A stretch of DNA of 64,000 nucleotides from contig NZ_JADYUM010000003.1 of assembly GCF_021531815.1 (NCBI RefSeq), positions 140,062-204,061 of the forward strand. The letters run 5' to 3'. Shown here one piece after another: positions 44,938 to 52,990 of the stretch. Source of the stretch: Pseudoflavonifractor phocaeensis. GTDB lineage: Bacteria > Bacillota > Clostridia > Oscillospirales > Oscillospiraceae. A program made the translations under genes and the position numbers. Every line of letters begins with the position of its first letter. Within the stretch, counting starts at the first letter, position 1. Under the pieces are notes generated by a model. That model saw only the letters and a list, made by a program, of their open reading frames with translations, made no database searches and was not told the DNA's origin.

Positions 44938-45869
44938 AGGTCTTCTCCTTTCAGAGCCGCCGCGACCTTCTCGAAGTCATCGGCGGTATCGATGTTGTAG
45001 GTACGGATGGAGGGGGCGGTCTTTTTCACGAAGGCGGACAGGGTCTTGCCCGGCCCGATCTCCACGATGGTGTCCACCCCGTCCGCCTCCATGCGGCGGA
45101 TGGTGTCCTCCCAGTAGACGGAGGACTGGACCTGCCGCTCCAGCAGGGCGGCAATGGATTCCTCCTCCGCCTTGGGGCCGCCCTTGCAGTTGAAATAGAC
45201 GGGAATTTCCATCTTATGGAAGGTAATGGTCTCAAAATGCTTCCGCAGCACGTCCCCCGCCGGTTTCATCAGCCTGGTGTGGAAGGGGCCGCTGACCTTC
45301 AGGGGCATGCAGCGCTTGGCCCCCAGCTCCTTGGCGATCTCCCCCGCCCTGTCCACGGCGGCTTTTTCGCCGCCGATGACCAGCTGGCCGGGGCAGTTGT
45401 AGTTGCAGATCTGGACCACGCCCAGCTCCGCTGCCCGGTCACAGGCCGTCTGCAGCTTCTCCCGGTCCAGGGCCAGGACGGCGGTCATACCGCACTCCAG
45501 GCCGGCGGCGGCCTCCTCCATGGCTTTTCCCCGGAGGGCCACGGTGCGGATGGCGGTGTTCCGGTCCAGCACCCCGGCGGCGTACAGGGCGGAGTACTCC
45601 CCCAGGGACAGGCCCGCAGCCGCCTGGGGATAGATCTCCCGGCTGTAGAGCAGTTCTGTGACGCCGATGGCAAAGGCCACCATACAGGGCTGGGTATACC
45701 GGGTCTGGGACAGCCGGTCCTCCGGGCCATCGAAGCACAGCTGCTTCAGGTCAAAGTCCACAGGCGCGCTGTCCATCACGGAGGCAAACTCCGGGTACCG
45801 CTCATAGAAGTCCCGGCCCATGCCCACCTTCTGGCTGCCTTGGCCAGCATATACAAACGCTAATTTCAC
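44934..45869 (-). CDS. fabD: Malonyl-CoA:ACP transacylase
   Basis: The 311-residue enzyme begins KLAFVYAGQGSQKVGMGRDF and has the nucleophilic Ser in AGLSLGEYSALYAAG (~90) with the GPFHTRLM His region (~200). Start codon GTG, with GGAGGTG four codons upstream overlapping the fabK stop. It charges ACP with malonate for FabH and FabF. Confidence 0.96.
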   Translation of the reverse strand: MKLAFVYAGQGSQKVGMGRDFYERYPEFASVMDSAPVDFDLKQLCFDGPEDRLSQTRYTQPCMVAFAIGVTELLYSREIYPQAAAGLSLGEYSALYAAGVLDRNTAIRTVALRGKAMEEAAAGLECGMTAVLALDREKLQTACDRAAELGVVQICNYNCPGQLVIGGEKAAVDRAGEIAKELGAKRCMPLKVSGPFHTRLMKPAGDVLRKHFETITFHKMEIPVYFNCKGGPKAEEESIAALLERQVQSSVYWEDTIRRMEADGVDTIVEIGPGKTLSAFVKKTAPSIRTYNIDTADDFEKVAAALKGEDL

Positions 45870-45872
45870 CTG

Positions 45873-46805
45873 TTACACCTCCCGGGCCAGCTGCGCGGCG
45901 GTGGAATGGCAGCCGGCGCACAGCTCCTCCAGAATGGTCCGCAGGGGGCGGATCTCGTGGAGCATGCCAGCCACCTGGCCCGCCATCAGGGAGCCGGTCT
46001 TAGTATCGCCGTCAAAGACAGCCCGGCGCAGGGAGCCCAGGGTGTACTTCTCCAGCTCCATCTTGTCAGCGCCGGCCTTCTCCCGGCTGATATATTCCCG
46101 GGTCATCTGGTTTTTCAGGACCCGGACCGGGGCGCCCACAGAGCGGCCGGTGACGGTGGTGTCGCTGTCCTTGGCCTTCAGCAGGGCCTGCTTGTAGTTA
46201 TCGTGAATGGGGCACTCCTCGCTGACCAACAGGCAGGTGCCGATCTGAGCGCCGCAGGCTCCCAGGGCGAAGGCGGCGGCCAGCTGCCTGCCGCTGGCGA
46301 TGCCGCCGGCGGCGATCACCGGCAGGTCCGTCATGTCGCACACCTGGGGTACCAGGGCCATAGTGGTCAGCTCGCCCACGTGGCCGCCGCTCTCGGTGCC
46401 CTCGGCGATGAAGCCGTCCACACCCAGGGGTTCCAGCCGGCGGACCAGCGTGGTGGCGGCCACGACGGGAAACACCTTAATCCTGGCCTCTTTCCAGGCG
46501 GGAACATACTGGCTGGGGACGCCGGCTCCGGTGGTGACCACCTTGACGCCCTCCTCCACCACCACCTTGGCCATCTCGGGGGCGGCAGGGTTCATGAGCA
46601 TGATGTTGACGCCGAAAGGTTTGTTGGTCAGCGCCTTGCAGCGGCGGATGTTTTCCCGGAGGCTGTCGGCATTCATGCCGCCGGCGCCGATGAGGCCCAG
46701 GGCCCCCGCGTTGGACACGGCGGCGGCGAACTCGCCGGTGGCGATATTGGCCATGCCGCCCTGGATCAGGGGGAACTCAGTCCCCAGCAATTCGTTCAGC
46801 TTCAT
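45873..46805 (-). CDS. fabK: Enoyl-ACP reductase II, flavin-dependent FabK type
   Basis: The 310-residue FMN TIM-barrel protein (2-nitropropane dioxygenase-like) starts MKLNELLGTEFPLIQGGMAN and has GTESGGHVGEL and VIAAGGIASGRQLAAAFALGA phosphate-binding loops. It reduces enoyl-ACP with NAD(P)H and replaces FabI; no FabI is present here. AAGGAGA precedes the ATG. It begins 48 bp from repeat element D, which separates it from fabH. Confidence 0.96.
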   Translation of the reverse strand: MKLNELLGTEFPLIQGGMANIATGEFAAAVSNAGALGLIGAGGMNADSLRENIRRCKALTNKPFGVNIMLMNPAAPEMAKVVVEEGVKVVTTGAGVPSQYVPAWKEARIKVFPVVAATTLVRRLEPLGVDGFIAEGTESGGHVGELTTMALVPQVCDMTDLPVIAAGGIASGRQLAAAFALGACGAQIGTCLLVSEECPIHDNYKQALLKAKDSDTTVTGRSVGAPVRVLKNQMTREYISREKAGADKMELEKYTLGSLRRAVFDGDTKTGSLMAGQVAGMLHEIRPLRTILEELCAGCHSTAAQLAREV

Positions 46806-46852
46806 ATGATCTCTCCTTACGGATGGTTCCGTTGGTTTGATGGTTGTATGGC

Positions 46853-47245
46853 AAATTTTAGTTTTCTGAGGATTTCGCCTGCGGGCGGGACGGGGGGCGG
46901 AGAAGTTTCGCCCCCGGGCGAGCTACTTTCCAGGGAAGGAAAGTAGCCAAAGTTCCCCGGGCCTGCGGGCCCGGACCCGATGAAAGTTCGATTGGGAAAG
47001 TATTCCTTGCGTCCGGCGCGCATTCCTTGGTTTTGCTGCCCCGCCATCCGGGCCTTTGGCCCTGAGCCGAGTGAATTTGAATACAGACAACCGCTGAATA
47101 CCGGCACCTGCGTTTCCGAATTGTGCGGCGTAGTGCTTGGCCGGCCTGGCCTTCTCCCGGCCATCTTTTGGTGACTTTTGGATGGCTCCAAAATTCACTC
47201 GCCGCCGCAGCGGTGAAATCTCCTAACCCTATAGACTAAAACTTA
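46853..47245 (+). repeat. Dispersed structured element, copy D (short, diverged)
   Basis: About 393 bp between fabH and fabK. Ends: AAATTTTAGTTTTCTG on the left and TAAGTTTTAGTCTATAG read inward from the right; the outer TAA is the fabH stop codon. H1 of copies A-C is missing. H2 is kept as GCTACTTTCC (46922-46931) with GGAAAGTAGC (46938-46947): both arms differ from copy A yet still pair. H3 is kept as CCGGGCC/GGCCCGG with a TGCG loop (46957-46974), again with a compensated pair. H4 is kept near 47048. Confidence 0.8.
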
Positions 47246-48181
47246 CCACTTGAGCAGGGCGCCTGCCCAGGTGAGGCCGCCGCCGAAGCCCACGGTGAGG
47301 ACCCGCATCCCGGGCTTCAATGTTCCTGCCTGGGACAGCTCGTCCAACGCCATGGGGATGCTGGCCGCCGAAGTATTTCCGTAGCGGTCCATATTTTTAT
47401 AAAACAGCCCTTCCCGGGCGCCGAGTTTTTTGGCCACAAAGTCGATGATGCGGGCGTTGGCCTGATGGCAGACCACCAGGTCCAGGTCGTTTATCCCGCA
47501 GCCCTCCGCCTCCAGCAGCTGCCGAATCGACTTCTCCACCACCTCCACCGCGAAGCGGAACACCGCTTTGCCGTCCATATGGACGGTGGAGCGTACCGGG
47601 CCGGGGCCCTCCACCATGATGCTCTCCGCGTCGCCCCGGGAGCCGAACACGGTGTGCCACACCGCCTCCTCGTCCCGGCGGAACACCGCCGCACCCGCGC
47701 CGTCCCCGAAGAGGACGCAGGTGTTCCGGTCGGTCATATCCAGCACCCGGCTGATGACCTCGCAGCCCACCACCAGGGCGTGGGGCCGGGGGGCGTCCGC
47801 CAGCAGAGCGTGGGCGGTCTTCATGCCATACAGGAAGCCGGCGCAGGCGGCATTCAGGTCGAAACAGACGGTGTCCTCCTTCAGGCCCAGTTCCTTTTGC
47901 AGCAGGCAGGCCGTGGAGGGGCTGGCGAAGTCTGGGCTGAAGGTGGCCACCAGGCACACCCCGACGTCCTCCGCGCCCAGCCCCGCCCGTTCCAGGGCCT
48001 GACGGGCAGCCCCCACAGCCAGGTCCAGCCCGGACTCCTTGGTACAGAAATGGCGGTTATGGATGCCGGTGCGGCTGAACACCCACTCGTCGCTGGTGTC
48101 CACCTGCCGGCTCAGTTCCTCGTTGGTCACCACTCGTTCCGGCAGACACCGGCCGGTGGCAAGGATCTTGGGTGCGCTCAT
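47243..48181 (-). CDS. fabH: Beta-ketoacyl-ACP synthase III
   Basis: The 312-residue initiating condensing enzyme joins an acyl-CoA primer to malonyl-ACP. The catalytic triad is visible: Cys in LNAACAGFLYGM (~112), His in VCHQANARI (~243) and Asn in RYGNTSAASIP (~273). ATG 48181 overlaps the accA stop (ATGA). Its TAA stop lies in the end of repeat D. Confidence 0.97.
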   Translation of the reverse strand: MSAPKILATGRCLPERVVTNEELSRQVDTSDEWVFSRTGIHNRHFCTKESGLDLAVGAARQALERAGLGAEDVGVCLVATFSPDFASPSTACLLQKELGLKEDTVCFDLNAACAGFLYGMKTAHALLADAPRPHALVVGCEVISRVLDMTDRNTCVLFGDGAGAAVFRRDEEAVWHTVFGSRGDAESIMVEGPGPVRSTVHMDGKAVFRFAVEVVEKSIRQLLEAEGCGINDLDLVVCHQANARIIDFVAKKLGAREGLFYKNMDRYGNTSAASIPMALDELSQAGTLKPGMRVLTVGFGGGLTWAGALLKW

Positions 48182-49002
48182 GGTTCCTCCTTCCCCGCCG
48201 GAGGCAGACCCTGCCCCATAGCGCGGAACATTTGATAGCGCTGCTGGGCCAAAGCGGGACCCTTCAGCTTGTCCAGACCGGCCAGTTCCTTTCGCAGGGC
48301 CGCGTCCACCGTGCGGAACGTGGCCTGCCAGTCGGTATGGGCCCCTCCCTCGGGCTCCCGCAGGACGCCCTGGACGATGCCGCCCCGGCGCAGGTCCTGG
48401 GCCGTGAGCTTCATCACCTCGCAGGCCTCTCCGCTGCGGGAGGAATCCTTCCACAGAATGGAGGCGAAGCCCTCGGGAGACAAAACGGAGTAGACGGCGT
48501 GCTCCAGCATGAGCACCCGGTTGGCCACAGCCAGAGCCAGGGCTCCGCCGCTGCCTCCCTCTCCGGTGACCACAGCGATGACAGGGACGGTGAGGGAGCT
48601 CATCAGGGCCAGACTCTGGGCGATGGCCTCGCCCTGGCCCCGCTCCTCCGCCTCCTTGCCCGGGTAAGCGCCCGGGGTATCCACGAAGGTGATGATGGGC
48701 CGGCCGAACTTCTCCGCCTGCTTCATCAAACGCTGGGCCTTCCGGTAGCCCTCAGGGCCGGGCATCCCGAAGTTGCAGCGCAGGTTCTCCTCCAGGTTTT
48801 TGCCCTTCCGGTGGCCGATGACGGTAACGGGACGGCCATGGAACCGGGCGATGCCGCCCAGGATGCTGCCGTCCTCCCGGCTCAACCGGTCTCCCCGCTG
48901 TTCAAAGAAATCGGTAAAGAGGGCGTCGATGAAGTCCGCCGTCCCCGGACGTCCCGGGTTCCGGGCGATCTTCACCTTCTCCTCCGGTGAATATTTGCTC
49001 AT
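48178..49002 (-). CDS. accA: Acetyl-CoA carboxylase carboxyltransferase alpha subunit
   Basis: The 274-residue crotonase-fold subunit includes RNPGRPGTADFIDALF, ILGGIARFHGRPVTVIGHRKG, ITFVDTPGAYPGKEAEERGQGEA and GEGGSGGALALAVANRVLMLEHAVYSVLSPEG split across the active-site region. With AccD it transfers CO2 from biotin to acetyl-CoA. The start shares its A with the accD stop (TGATG). Confidence 0.97.
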   Translation of the reverse strand: MSKYSPEEKVKIARNPGRPGTADFIDALFTDFFEQRGDRLSREDGSILGGIARFHGRPVTVIGHRKGKNLEENLRCNFGMPGPEGYRKAQRLMKQAEKFGRPIITFVDTPGAYPGKEAEERGQGEAIAQSLALMSSLTVPVIAVVTGEGGSGGALALAVANRVLMLEHAVYSVLSPEGFASILWKDSSRSGEACEVMKLTAQDLRRGGIVQGVLREPEGGAHTDWQATFRTVDAALRKELAGLDKLKGPALAQQRYQMFRAMGQGLPPAGKEEP

Positions 49003-49856
49003 CAGGCGCGCCCCCCCTTCTCATGGAGAGCCAGCAGACGGCCCAGGACGGACCGCCACTGGTCCCGTGGGACGATCTGGTCCAGGAAGCCGTGGTCCAG
49101 CAGGTATTCCGCCCGCTGGAAGCCCTCCGACAGCTTTTCTCCGATGGTCTGCTCAATGACCCGGGGACCGGCAAAGCCGATGAGGGCCCCGGGCTCTGCC
49201 AGCATGATGTCCCCCAGAGAGGCAAAGCTGGCTGTCACCCCGCCGGTGGTGGGGTGGGTGAGGCAGGAAATATACAGTCCGCCCCTGTCCTGGAAATGCC
49301 GGATGGCGGCGGCGGTCTTTGCCATCTGCATCAGGGAGAAAATGCCCTCCTGCATCCGGGCTCCGCCGCTGGCGGCGAAAATGACCAGAGGCAGCTTCCG
49401 CTTTTCCGCGTACTCCGCCGCCCGGGTCACCTTCTCTCCCACCGCCGTTCCCATGCTGCCCATAAGAAACCGGCTGTCCAAAACCACAAAGACCGCTTTG
49501 TGGCCCTCCACCATGCCTACCGCCGCCACGGCGGCGTCCCGCAGTCCCGTGTCCTCCTCCAGAGCCTTCAGCTTCTGGGGATAGCCGGGGAACGCCAGGG
49601 GATCGGCGGGGGACAGCTTCTCCTCCAGCTCCTGGAAGGAGCCGGGGTCCAGGATCATGGACAGGCGGTAGTAGGCCTCCACGGGGTTGTGGTGGCCGCA
49701 CTTCGGGCAAACCTGATAATTCCGGTTCCAGTCCAGCGCAGCGCTCTCCGCCCCGCAGGCGGGGCAGGTGATGCGCCGGGAGGGAGTCAGCTTCCCCTCC
49801 CGCATGGCCTGGTAAGTCAGCAGCCGGTCCCGGCGCTGGCGAAACAATCCGTTCAC
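49002..49856 (-). CDS. accD: Acetyl-CoA carboxylase carboxyltransferase beta subunit
   Basis: The 284-residue subunit has the N-terminal zinc ribbon with Cys31, Cys34, Cys50 and Cys53, then the carboxyltransferase domain (FVVLDSRFLMGSMGTAVGEK, FAASGGARMQEGIFSLMQMAK, THPTTGGVTASFASLGD). The start codon is GTG after AAAGGAG. Coupled to accC and accA. Confidence 0.97.
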   Translation of the reverse strand: MNGLFRQRRDRLLTYQAMREGKLTPSRRITCPACGAESAALDWNRNYQVCPKCGHHNPVEAYYRLSMILDPGSFQELEEKLSPADPLAFPGYPQKLKALEEDTGLRDAAVAAVGMVEGHKAVFVVLDSRFLMGSMGTAVGEKVTRAAEYAEKRKLPLVIFAASGGARMQEGIFSLMQMAKTAAAIRHFQDRGGLYISCLTHPTTGGVTASFASLGDIMLAEPGALIGFAGPRVIEQTIGEKLSEGFQRAEYLLDHGFLDQIVPRDQWRSVLGRLLALHEKGGRA

Positions 49857-49858
49857 GT

Positions 49859-51250
49859 TTACTCCTTTCCGGTGGTGAGCTGGTCACAGGTCCGTGCCAG
49901 CTCCAACAGCTTTTCCAGATGGCCGTCCAAAAAGCCGGTGTCATACTGGCCCCGGACGAACTCAGGATCATGCATGATCAGATGGGCTAAAGCGGCGTTG
50001 GTGGGATAGCCTTCAATGACCAGTTCCTCCAGCGCCCGGCGCATCCGGCGGATCGCCTCCAAACGGGTAGGGGCGTGGACCAGCACCTTGGCCACCAGGG
50101 AGTCGTAGTAAGGGGGCACCTCATAGCCGGTGTACAGGGCGGTATCCACCCGCACCCCCGGTCCGCCGGGGAGGTGGAGGAACTCCGTCTTACCCGGACA
50201 GGGGCGGAACTCGTGCTCCGGGTCCTCGGCGTTGATCCGGCACTCAATGGCGTGACCGGACACCTTCACCTCCTCCTGGGTAAAGGACAGGGGCAGTCCC
50301 GCGGCCACCCGCAGCTGCTCCTTTACCAGGTCCGCTCCGGTGACCAGCTCGGTGACCGGGTGCTCCACCTGGATCCGGGTGTTCATCTCGATAAAATAGA
50401 AGTCTCCCTCCGGGGACAGCACAAATTCCACCGTGCCGGCCCCCACATAGCCCGCGGCCCTGGCGGCAGCCACAGCGGCCGCCCCCATCTTTTCCCGCAG
50501 CTCCGGAGTCAGCGCCCGGGAGGGGGACTCCTCCACCAGCTTCTGGCGGCGGCGCTGGATGGAACAGTCCCGCTCCCCCAGGTGGACCACATGGCCCTGG
50601 CTGTCCGCCATGATCTGAAATTCAATATGCCGGGGATTCAGGACCAGCTTCTCCAGATACATCTCCCCGTCGCCAAAGCAGGCCACGGCTTCCGCCTGGG
50701 CGGCCTGATAGGCCCCCTCCAGGTCCTCGGGCCGCTCCACCTGGCGCATGCCCCGTCCGCCGCCGCCAGCGGAGGCTTTCAGCAGGACGGGATAACCTAC
50801 CTGGCCGGCCACTTCCCTGGCCTGCTCCACCCCGGACAGGGGACCGTCGGAGCCGGGGACCACCGGCACGCCGGCGTTCTGGGCCAGGGTGCGGGCGGCA
50901 GCCTTGCTGCCCATCTTCCGGATCACGTCGCCGGAGGGCCCGATATATTTCAGCCCCGCCTGGACGCAGCGGTCGGCGAAATCCGGATTCTCCGAAAGGA
51001 AGCCGTAACCCGGATGGATGGCGTCACAGCCGGTGATCCGGGCCGCCGTCAGCAGGGCGTCCTGATTCAGATAGCTGTCCGCCGCCCGGGCCGGTCCGAT
51101 GCACAGGGAACAGGTGGCCAGCTGGGCGGCCAGAGAACTCTCGTCGGCCTCGGAATAGACGGCTACCGTCTCCACATCCAGTTCCCGGCAGGCCCGGATG
51201 ATCCGCAGGGCGATCTCTCCCCGGTTGGCGATCAAAACACGCTTCAGCAT
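49859..51250 (-). CDS. accC: Biotin carboxylase
   Basis: The 463-residue ATP-grasp enzyme carboxylates the biotin on AccB. RVLIANRGEIALRIIRACREL at the start, the glycine-rich KASAGGGGRGMRQ ATP loop, ERDCSIQRRRQKLVEESPS and FIEMNTRIQVEHPVTE are conserved. It begins four bases after accB. Confidence 0.98.
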   Translation of the reverse strand: MLKRVLIANRGEIALRIIRACRELDVETVAVYSEADESSLAAQLATCSLCIGPARAADSYLNQDALLTAARITGCDAIHPGYGFLSENPDFADRCVQAGLKYIGPSGDVIRKMGSKAAARTLAQNAGVPVVPGSDGPLSGVEQAREVAGQVGYPVLLKASAGGGGRGMRQVERPEDLEGAYQAAQAEAVACFGDGEMYLEKLVLNPRHIEFQIMADSQGHVVHLGERDCSIQRRRQKLVEESPSRALTPELREKMGAAAVAAARAAGYVGAGTVEFVLSPEGDFYFIEMNTRIQVEHPVTELVTGADLVKEQLRVAAGLPLSFTQEEVKVSGHAIECRINAEDPEHEFRPCPGKTEFLHLPGGPGVRVDTALYTGYEVPPYYDSLVAKVLVHAPTRLEAIRRMRRALEELVIEGYPTNAALAHLIMHDPEFVRGQYDTGFLDGHLEKLLELARTCDQLTTGKE

Positions 51251-51254
51251 GGCC

Positions 51255-51692
51255 TTACACCTTCCGGACCCGGAACAGGGGCTGGCCGTAGCCCACGGCC
51301 TCGCCGTCCTTGGCCAGGACCTCCTCCACCACGCAGTCGGCGGGGGCGGGGACCTCGCTCATCATCTTCATGGCCTCCAGCAGACACAGGGTCTCCCCCT
51401 TCTTCACCTGCTTTCCGGGTGCGGCAAAGGGCGCCTCCCCCGGGGCGGGAGCGGCGTAAAAGACGCCCACCAGGGGCGCCTTCACCAGGTCGCCCTCCGC
51501 CCGCTTCTCCGGGACGGGTGCGGGGGCAGGCGCGTGGGCGGCGGCAGCCACAGGCACCGGGTTCTCCGCCCGGACCACAGGGGCCGGCTCCCGGCGCAGG
51601 TGGACCTTTTCTTCCCCCTGCTCCCACTCCAGCTCTGTCAGGCCGGAGGAGGCAAAACGCTCCATCAGGCTGTAAAGTTCCTGTAATTCCAT
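51255..51692 (-). CDS. accB: Biotin carboxyl carrier protein
   Basis: The 145-residue protein has an N-terminal dimerisation segment, an Ala/Pro-rich linker (~38-66) and a biotinyl domain ending with EAMKMMSEV, biotinylated at Lys109. AAGGAG precedes ATG 51692; a TTG six bases upstream is less likely. It follows acpP across a terminator-like hairpin. Confidence 0.96.
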   Translation of the reverse strand: MELQELYSLMERFASSGLTELEWEQGEEKVHLRREPAPVVRAENPVPVAAAAHAPAPAPVPEKRAEGDLVKAPLVGVFYAAPAPGEAPFAAPGKQVKKGETLCLLEAMKMMSEVPAPADCVVEEVLAKDGEAVGYGQPLFRVRKV

Positions 51693-51747
51693 GGACAACT
51701 CCTTATTCTCGTCAACGCAACAGATTTGATTCCGTATAATCCGGAAA

Positions 51748-51771
51748 AGACGGGGCGAAAACGCCCCGTCT
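51748..51771 (-). terminator. Intra-operon hairpin between acpP and accB
   Basis: A perfect 10-bp stem (AGACGGGGCG arm) with a four-base loop and a short T-run on the minus strand, 14 bp after the acpP stop. Partial termination here would give more acpP than acc/fab mRNA. Confidence 0.7.
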
Positions 51772-51784
51772 GTGATTCCCGAAC

Positions 51785-52021
51785 TTACTGCTTCTTGCTC
51801 TCCAGATAGGCCACGATGTCGCTGACAGTCTTGATCTTGGTCATATCCTCGTCGGCGATGCCCACACCAAAGGCATCCTCCAGGGCCAGAGACAGCTCAA
51901 CCGCCTCCAGAGAGTCGGCCTCCAGGTCCTCGAACAGGTTGGTCTCCATGGTCACCTGGTCGGCGTCGCAGCTCAGGGTATTCACGATAATATCGCGTAC
52001 GTTTTCGAAATTGATCTCCAT
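51785..52021 (-). CDS. acpP: Acyl carrier protein
   Basis: The 78-residue acidic protein carries the phosphopantetheine Ser37 in LEADSLEAVELSLALEDAFG. It shuttles growing acyl chains between Fab enzymes. First gene of the locus, about 70 nt downstream of a good promoter and just after a perfect inverted repeat. Confidence 0.96.
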   Translation of the reverse strand: MEINFENVRDIIVNTLSCDADQVTMETNLFEDLEADSLEAVELSLALEDAFGVGIADEDMTKIKTVSDIVAYLESKKQ

Positions 52022-52050
52022 AGGTCAAACTTCCTCTCAAATTTGTTCAG

Positions 52051-52082
52051 GCATTTTAGTTAAAGTTTTTTAGGTAAAATGC
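52051..52082 (-). promoter_or_regulatory. Candidate operator upstream of acpP
   Basis: Perfect 8-bp inverted repeats GCATTTTA (52051-52058) and TAAAATGC (52075-52082), separated by 16 nt, lie between the -10 box and the acpP start, over the predicted transcription start. The position suits repression of the whole acp-acc-fab operon, possibly by the MarR-type protein. It does not match FapR or FabT consensus sites as I know them. Confidence 0.45.
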
Positions 52083-52091
52083 TTTAGAATT

Positions 52092-52119
52092 ATTATATGG
52101 GCTTTCCACCAAAAGTCAA
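52092..52119 (-). promoter_or_regulatory. Promoter of the acpP-acc-fab operon
   Basis: TTGACT (52119-52114), a 16-nt spacer and a perfect TATAAT (52097-52092) on the minus strand. Confidence 0.75.
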
Positions 52120-52440
52120 GACGAATTTTACGCTCTCTCCTTCTTTTTTCCATTCTCACAAAGCCCGCTCCCCTGTTTCCCGGTTTTTACGCTATTTTCC
52201 ACGGAATCATCCCCAGTTTTCCGGACTCCAGGTCCCGAAAACGAACTTCTGTTTTGAAAAATACATCCCCTGCCCCACGGCCGGATGACGGGTGATGTCC
52301 ACATGCCTGAACGCAGTCTGCCTCCTCTTCGCCTCCGGGTTCTCCGCCCTGACTCTGTCCGGACGGGCTCACAAGCACCTTTCCCTTTCTTTTGACAGGC
52401 CGCACAGTCTTCACGAACCCGACAAATACGCGGGCATACA
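52120..52440. other. Gap between the fab promoter and the iscU terminators
   Basis: About 320 bp with no gene I can support. One minus-strand frame is open for 136 codons (52128-52538) but it crosses both hairpins, is rich in Arg/Cys and has no convincing start. No clear plus-strand promoter was found. Confidence 0.4.
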
Positions 52441-52468
52441 AAATGGGCGCATGGTGATGCGCCCATTT
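52441..52468 (+). terminator. Hairpin with T-rich tail
   Basis: AAATGGGCGCAT (52441-52452) pairs perfectly with 52457-52468, followed by CTTTTTC on the plus strand. On the minus strand it is followed by TTTTGT, so it may act as a second terminator after iscU. Confidence 0.65.
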
Positions 52469-52496
52469 CTTTTTCGTCTTTTCCTATCAAAAGCAG

Positions 52497-52525
52497 GCCG
52501 GAGGACCCGCAGCGGGTCCCCCGGC
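52497..52525 (-). terminator. Hairpin after iscU
   Basis: GCCGG-GGACCCGC and GCGGGTCC-CCGGC arms pair with small internal bulges, 28 bp after the iscU stop; the T-run is weak. Confidence 0.5.
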
Positions 52526-52552
52526 AATGACAAGGCATATATGATTGCTGCG

Positions 52553-52990
52553 TTACTCCCCGTCGTGGGCGTGGCAGCCCTCGCAGTCCATGTTGCAGAA
52601 CAGCTTGGGGTCGTAGGTGATCCCATGCTTGTCGTAGTAGTCCTTGACAGCGGCCTTCACCGCCTCCTCAGCCAGAACGGAGCAGTGGAGCTTGTGGGCG
52701 GGCAGTCCGTCCAGCGCCTCCACCACCGCCTGATTGGACAGCTCCAGCGCCTCTTCCACCGGCTTGCCCTTGATCATCTCCGTGGCCATGGAGCTGGTGG
52801 CGATGGCGGAGCCGCAGCCAAAGGTGGCGAACTTGGCGTCCGTCACCACGCCGTCGTCGATTTTCAGGGTGATCCGCATGATATCGCCGCACTTGGCGTT
52901 GCCCACCTGGCCCACGCCGTCGGCGTTCTCAATCTCACCCACGTTCCGGGGATTTCTAAAATGGTCCATGACCTTCTCACTGTATAACAT
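52553..52990 (-). CDS. iscU: Iron-sulfur cluster scaffold protein IscU/NifU-type
   Basis: The 145-residue scaffold has the three cluster cysteines Cys34 (GNAKCGDIM), Cys59 (FGCGSAIA) and Cys103 (KLHCSVLAEEA). An additional C-terminal cysteine motif CNMDCEGCH (132-140) is typical of clostridial versions. The ATG lies inside the iscS frame (14-bp overlap), so the scaffold is made with its sulfur donor. Confidence 0.96.
   Translation of the reverse strand: MLYSEKVMDHFRNPRNVGEIENADGVGQVGNAKCGDIMRITLKIDDGVVTDAKFATFGCGSAIATSSMATEMIKGKPVEEALELSNQAVVEALDGLPAHKLHCSVLAEEAVKAAVKDYYDKHGITYDPKLFCNMDCEGCHAHDGE

Noticed and set aside
45570..45620. FabD motif GLSLGEY instead of GHSLGE as a sign of inactivity
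   Set aside because: The nucleophilic Ser is intact and this variant is, to my knowledge, common in Firmicute FabD proteins.
52128..52538. 136-codon minus-strand frame between acpP and iscU
   Set aside because: It runs through two terminator hairpins, has an Arg/Cys-rich low-complexity composition and no credible start signal.
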